Under the pieces are notes generated by a model. That model ran no database searches. It was given only the letters and a program-made list of their open reading frames with translations, and was not told the origin of the DNA. A stretch of 64,000 nucleotides of DNA, taken from positions 79,138,142 to 79,202,141 of the forward strand of contig CM049306.1 of the NCBI GenBank assembly GCA_026874595.1. Reading direction: 5' to 3'. The stretch is from Sipunculus nudus (lineage: Eukaryota > Annelida > Sipuncula > Golfingiida > Sipunculidae). Position 1 is the first letter of the stretch, and each line of letters starts with the position of its first letter. The position numbers were made by a program, and so were the translations under genes. Below, one piece after another: positions 59,890 to 64,000 of the stretch.

Positions 59890-61448
59890 GCCACATATGC
59901 AGACACTTGAAACAAAACACTATATGTCTATACTGTTCTCTTTACCACTCTAAAAAAATCACAGACTTTTATCACATTTAAATCATATGCAGACGTATTC
60001 AGACACTTGAAACAAAACACTACACTGTTCTGTGTACCACTCTAAACTAAAAAAGATCTCAGACTTTTATCACATTTAAATCATAAGCAGACATATTCAG
60101 ACACTTGAAACAAAACACTACACTGTTCTGTGTACCACTCTAAACTAAAAAAGATCACAGACTTTTATCACATTTTATCATATGCAGACATATTCAGACA
60201 CTTGAAACAAAACACTACACTGTTCTGTGTACCACTCTTAAACTAAAAAAGATCACAGACTTTTATCACATTTATATCATAAGCAGACATATTCAGACAC
60301 TTGAAACAAAACACTACACTGTTCTGTGTACCACTCTAAACTAAAAAAGATCACAGACTTTAATCACATTTATATCATATGCAGACGTATTCAGACACTT
60401 GAAACAAAACACTACACTGTTCTGTGTACCACTCTAAACTAAAAAAGATCACAGACTTTTATCACATTTTATCATATGCAGACATATTCAGACACTCGAA
60501 ACAAATCACTGTACTGTTCTGTGTACCACTCTTAAACTAAAAAAGATCACAGACTTTTATCAAATTTATATCATAAGCAGACATATTCAGACACTTGAAA
60601 CAAAACACTACACTGTTCTGTGTACCACTCTAAACTAAAAAAGATCTCAGACTTTTATCACATTTATATCATATGAAGACGTATTTAGACACTTGAAACA
60701 AAACACTACACTGTTCTGTGTACCACTCTAAACTAAAAAAGATCACAGACTTTTATCACATTTTATCATATGCAGACATATTCAGACACTCAAAACAAAT
60801 CACTGTACTGTTCTGTGTACCACTCTTAAACTAAAAAAGATCACAGACTTTTATCACATTTATATCATATGCAGACGTATTCAGACACTTGAAACAAAAC
60901 ACTACACTGTTCTGTGTACCACTCTAAACTAAAAAAGATCACAGACTTTTATCACATTTTATCATATGCAGACATATTCAGACACTCGAAACAAATCACT
61001 GTACTGTTCCGTGTACCACAGATCTCAGACGTTTATCACATTTATATCATAAGCAGACATATTCAGACACTTGAAACAAAACACTACACTGTTCTGTGTA
61101 CCACTCTAAACTAAAAAAGATCACAGACTTTTATCACATTTTATCATATGCAGACATATTCAGACACTCAATGCAAATCACTGTACTGTTCTGTGTACCA
61201 CTCTTAAACTAAAAAAGATCTCAGACTTTTATCACATTTATATCATAAGCAGACATATTCAGACACTTGAAACAAAACACTATACTGTTCTGTGTAGCAC
61301 TCTAAACTAAAAAAGATCACAGACTTTTATTACATTTTTATCATATGCAGACATATTCAGACACCCAAAACAAAACACTATACTGTTCTGTGTACCACTC
61401 TAAACTAAAAAAGATCTCAGACTTTAATCACATTTATATCATATGCAC
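59890..61448. repeat. satellite A, ~98-bp monomers
   Basis: About 15-16 monomers marked by cagacacttgaaacaaaaca. Starts of agacac: 59901, 60001, 60099, 60196, 60295, 60393, 60490, 60589, 60687, 60784, 60883, 60980, 61065, 61162, 61261, 61359. The repeating 98-97-99 spacing from 60001 to 60883 shows a trimeric higher-order unit of 294 bp. One monomer near 61010 carries a ~12-bp deletion. Open frames here are repeat artefacts. Confidence 0.96.
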
Positions 61449-61890
61449 ACATATAAAGAGGTATAGTTGAGGTAAGACTGAGGTATAGTTATGGTTCATC
61501 AGAACAACTAAAAAAACAGGTTGAATTATTCAGTCTAGTGTCTGTTCAGTCTGAGTCTATCAGTCAAACATAGTGCTAAGATGTCTGTCTGACCTGAGGT
61601 CTCCTAATGCTGTGTTTATGGTAAGTAGATAAGTGGCTCTGTATTCAAAATAATTTGAAAAAATACATGTACTTGACTAGTACTTGAAATGTACTTGATT
61701 TTTCAAGTACATTATTTAGCAAGTACAAGTACAGTACAAGTACTGTTGTACTGTACTTGGTACTTGTACTGTAGTACTTTACTTGGTAAAAAGTACCAAG
61801 TACAAGAAAAGGCCAAGTACTGAAAATTTTGTACTTGATTACAAGTACCAAGTACAAGTACATGTACTTGAACCAAGCTTGATTATTAAA
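61449..61890. other. satellite boundary with CAAGTAC-rich palindromic patch
   Basis: Non-satellite sequence between the two arrays. From about 61665 to 61871 it is dominated by caagtac and its inverse gtacttg, many copies on both strands, which gives strong self-complementarity. Confidence 0.8.
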
Positions 61891-64000
61891 GACACTTGAA
61901 ACAAATCACTATACTGTTCTGTGAACCACTCTAAACTAAAAACAACATCAAAGACCCTTTATCAAATGCAGATTTTTTCAGACACTTGAAACAAAACACT
62001 ATACTGTTCTGTGAACCACTCTAAACTAAAGACAACATCAAAGACCCTTAATCACATGCAGATATTTTCAGACACTTGAAACAAAACACTATACTGTTCT
62101 GTGAACCACTCTAAACTAAAAACAACATCAAAGACCCTTAATCAAATGCAGATATTTTCAGACACTTGAATCAAAACACTATACTGTTCTGTGAACCACT
62201 CTAAACTAAAAACAACATCAATGACCCTTAATCAAATGCAGATATTTTCAGACACTTGAAACAAAACACTATACTGTTCTGTGAACCACTCTAAACTAAA
62301 AACAACATCAAAGACCCTTAATCACATGCAGATATTTTTAGACACTTGAAACAAAACACTATACTGTTCTGTGAACCACTCTAAACTAAAAACAACATCA
62401 AAGACCCTTAATCACATGCAGATATTTTCAGACACTTGAAACAAAACACTATACTGTTCTGTGAACCACTCTAAACTAAAAACAACATCAAAGACCCTTA
62501 ATCACATGCAGATATTTTCAGACACTTGAAACAAAACACTATACTGTTCTGTGAACCACTCTAAACTAAAAACAACATCAAAGACCCTTAATCACATGCA
62601 GATATTTTCAGACACTTGAAACAAAACACTATACTGTTCTGTGAACCACTCTAAACTTAGAACAACATCAAAGACCCTTAATCAAATGCAGATATTTTCA
62701 GACACTTGAAACAAATCACTATACTGTTCTGTGAACCACTCTAAACTAAAAACAACATCAAAGACCCTTAATCAAATGCAGATTTTTTCAGACACTTGAA
62801 ACAAAACACTATACTGTTCTGTGAACCACTCTAAACTAAAGACAACATCAAAGACCCTTAATCACATGCAGATATTTTCAGACACTTGAAACAAAACACT
62901 ATACTGTTCTGTGAACCACTCTTAACTAAAAACAACATCAAAGACCCTTAATCAAATGCAGATATTTTCAGACACTTGAATCAAAACACTATACTGTTCT
63001 GTGAACCACTCTAAACTAAAAACAACATCAATGACCCTTAATCAAATGCAGATATTTTCAGACACTTGAAACAAAACACTATACTGTTCTGTGAACCACT
63101 CTAAACTAAAAACAACATCAAAGACCCTTAATCACATGCAGATATTTTTAGACACTTGAAACAAAACACTATACTGTTCTGTGAACCACTCTAAACTAAA
63201 AACAACATCAAAGACCCTTAATCACATGCAGATATTTTCAGACACTTGAAACAAAACACTATACTGTTCTGTGAACCACTCTAAACTAAAAACAACATCA
63301 AAGACCCTTAATCACATGCAGATATTTTCAGACACTTGAAACAAAACACTATACTGTTCTGTGAACCACTCTAAACTAAAAACAACATCAAAGACCCTTA
63401 ATCAAATGCAGATATTTTCAGACACTTGAATCAAAACACTATACTGTTCTGTGAACCACTCTAAACTAAAAACAACATCAATGACCCTTAATCAAATGCA
63501 GATATTTTCAGACACTTGAAACAAAACACTATACTCTTCTGTGAACCACTTTAAACTAAAAACAACATCAAAGACCCTTAATCACATGCAGATATTTTTA
63601 GACACTTGAAACAAAACACTATACTCTTCTGTGAACCACTCTAAACTAAAAACAACATCAAAGACCCTTAATCACATGCAGATATTTTCAGACACTTGAA
63701 ACAAAACACTATACTGTTCTGTGAACCACTCTAAACTAAAAACAACATCAAAGACCCTTAATCAAATGCAGATATTTTCAGACACTTGAAACAAAACACT
63801 ATACTGTTCTGTGAACCACTCTAAACTAAAAACAACATCAAAGACCCTTAATCACATGCAGATTTTTTCAGACACTTGAAACAAAACACTATACTGTTCT
63901 GTGAACCACTCTAAACTAAAAACAACATCAAAGACCCTTAATCACATGCAGATATTTTCAGACACTTGAAACAAAACACTATACTGTTTTGTGAACCACT
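61891..64000. repeat. satellite B, exact 90-bp monomers, runs off the window
   Basis: The start gacacttgaa recurs every 90 bp without any indel from 61891 to 63961 (24 starts). The monomer shares gacacttgaaacaaaacact, actgttctgtg and ccactctaaactaaa with satellite A but differs in its second half. Diagnostic variants repeat at a 9-monomer (810-bp) interval. Confidence 0.98.

Noticed and set aside
61891..64000. Regular 90-bp repeats as a CRISPR-like array
   Set aside because: There are no unique spacers; the whole monomer repeats, and the genome is eukaryotic.

Overview
The window is eukaryotic DNA, most likely from a bivalve or related mollusc. It is AT-rich and intron-dense, full of (TA)n microsatellites, and carries a tRNA-derived SINE-like repeat, a Helitron-like repeat that begins TCTCCGCC, and a large CCGT-rich repeat of a kind I associate with bivalve genomes. 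The taxon is an inference from repeat style and gene architecture; no species can be named from the sequence alone.

Layout. 1-2919: the 3' part of an L1/Tx1-like LINE with three frameshifts and an A27 tail. 2920-9314: gene-free DNA with (TA)n tracts, SINE-like copies and a pogo/Tigger-like MITE nested inside another repeat. 9315-44010 (+): one large gene that I assembled into 35 coding exons; every junction keeps frame and the model gives 4584 nt, 1527 residues. 44011-59890: about 16 kb in which I see no gene, but which holds a non-autonomous Helitron, a hAT-type MITE with a perfect 8-bp target duplication, C/G-rich tracts and an array of diverged ~350-bp units. 59890-64000: two related satellite arrays with monomers of ~98 bp and exactly 90 bp, separated by a CAAGTAC-rich patch; both show higher-order periodicity.

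The gene encodes a type I receptor protein tyrosine phosphatase. In order: signal peptide, eleven upstream exons of MEGF-like EGF repeats, a fucolectin-like (F5/8 type C fold) domain over two exons, more EGF-like repeats, one transmembrane helix, and two cytoplasmic PTP domains. D1 keeps the WPD loop and the HC-X5-R signature and should be active. D2 keeps Cys but has Phe for the signature Arg and no WPD loop, so it should be inactive. EGF exons 6-11 form an A-B-A-B-A-B series made by tandem duplication of a ~2.2-kb exon-intron unit, followed by a decayed extra B exon. All are symmetric phase 1-1, so copies can be gained, lost or skipped without breaking frame. Two introns (after exons 3 and 32) use GC donors. 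Several introns host transposons: a mariner-like element with long inverted repeats and a nested MITE in intron 1, a 3.5-kb tandem-repeat element in intron 15, a TTAA-flanked MITE dimer in intron 17, and a small MITE in intron 27.
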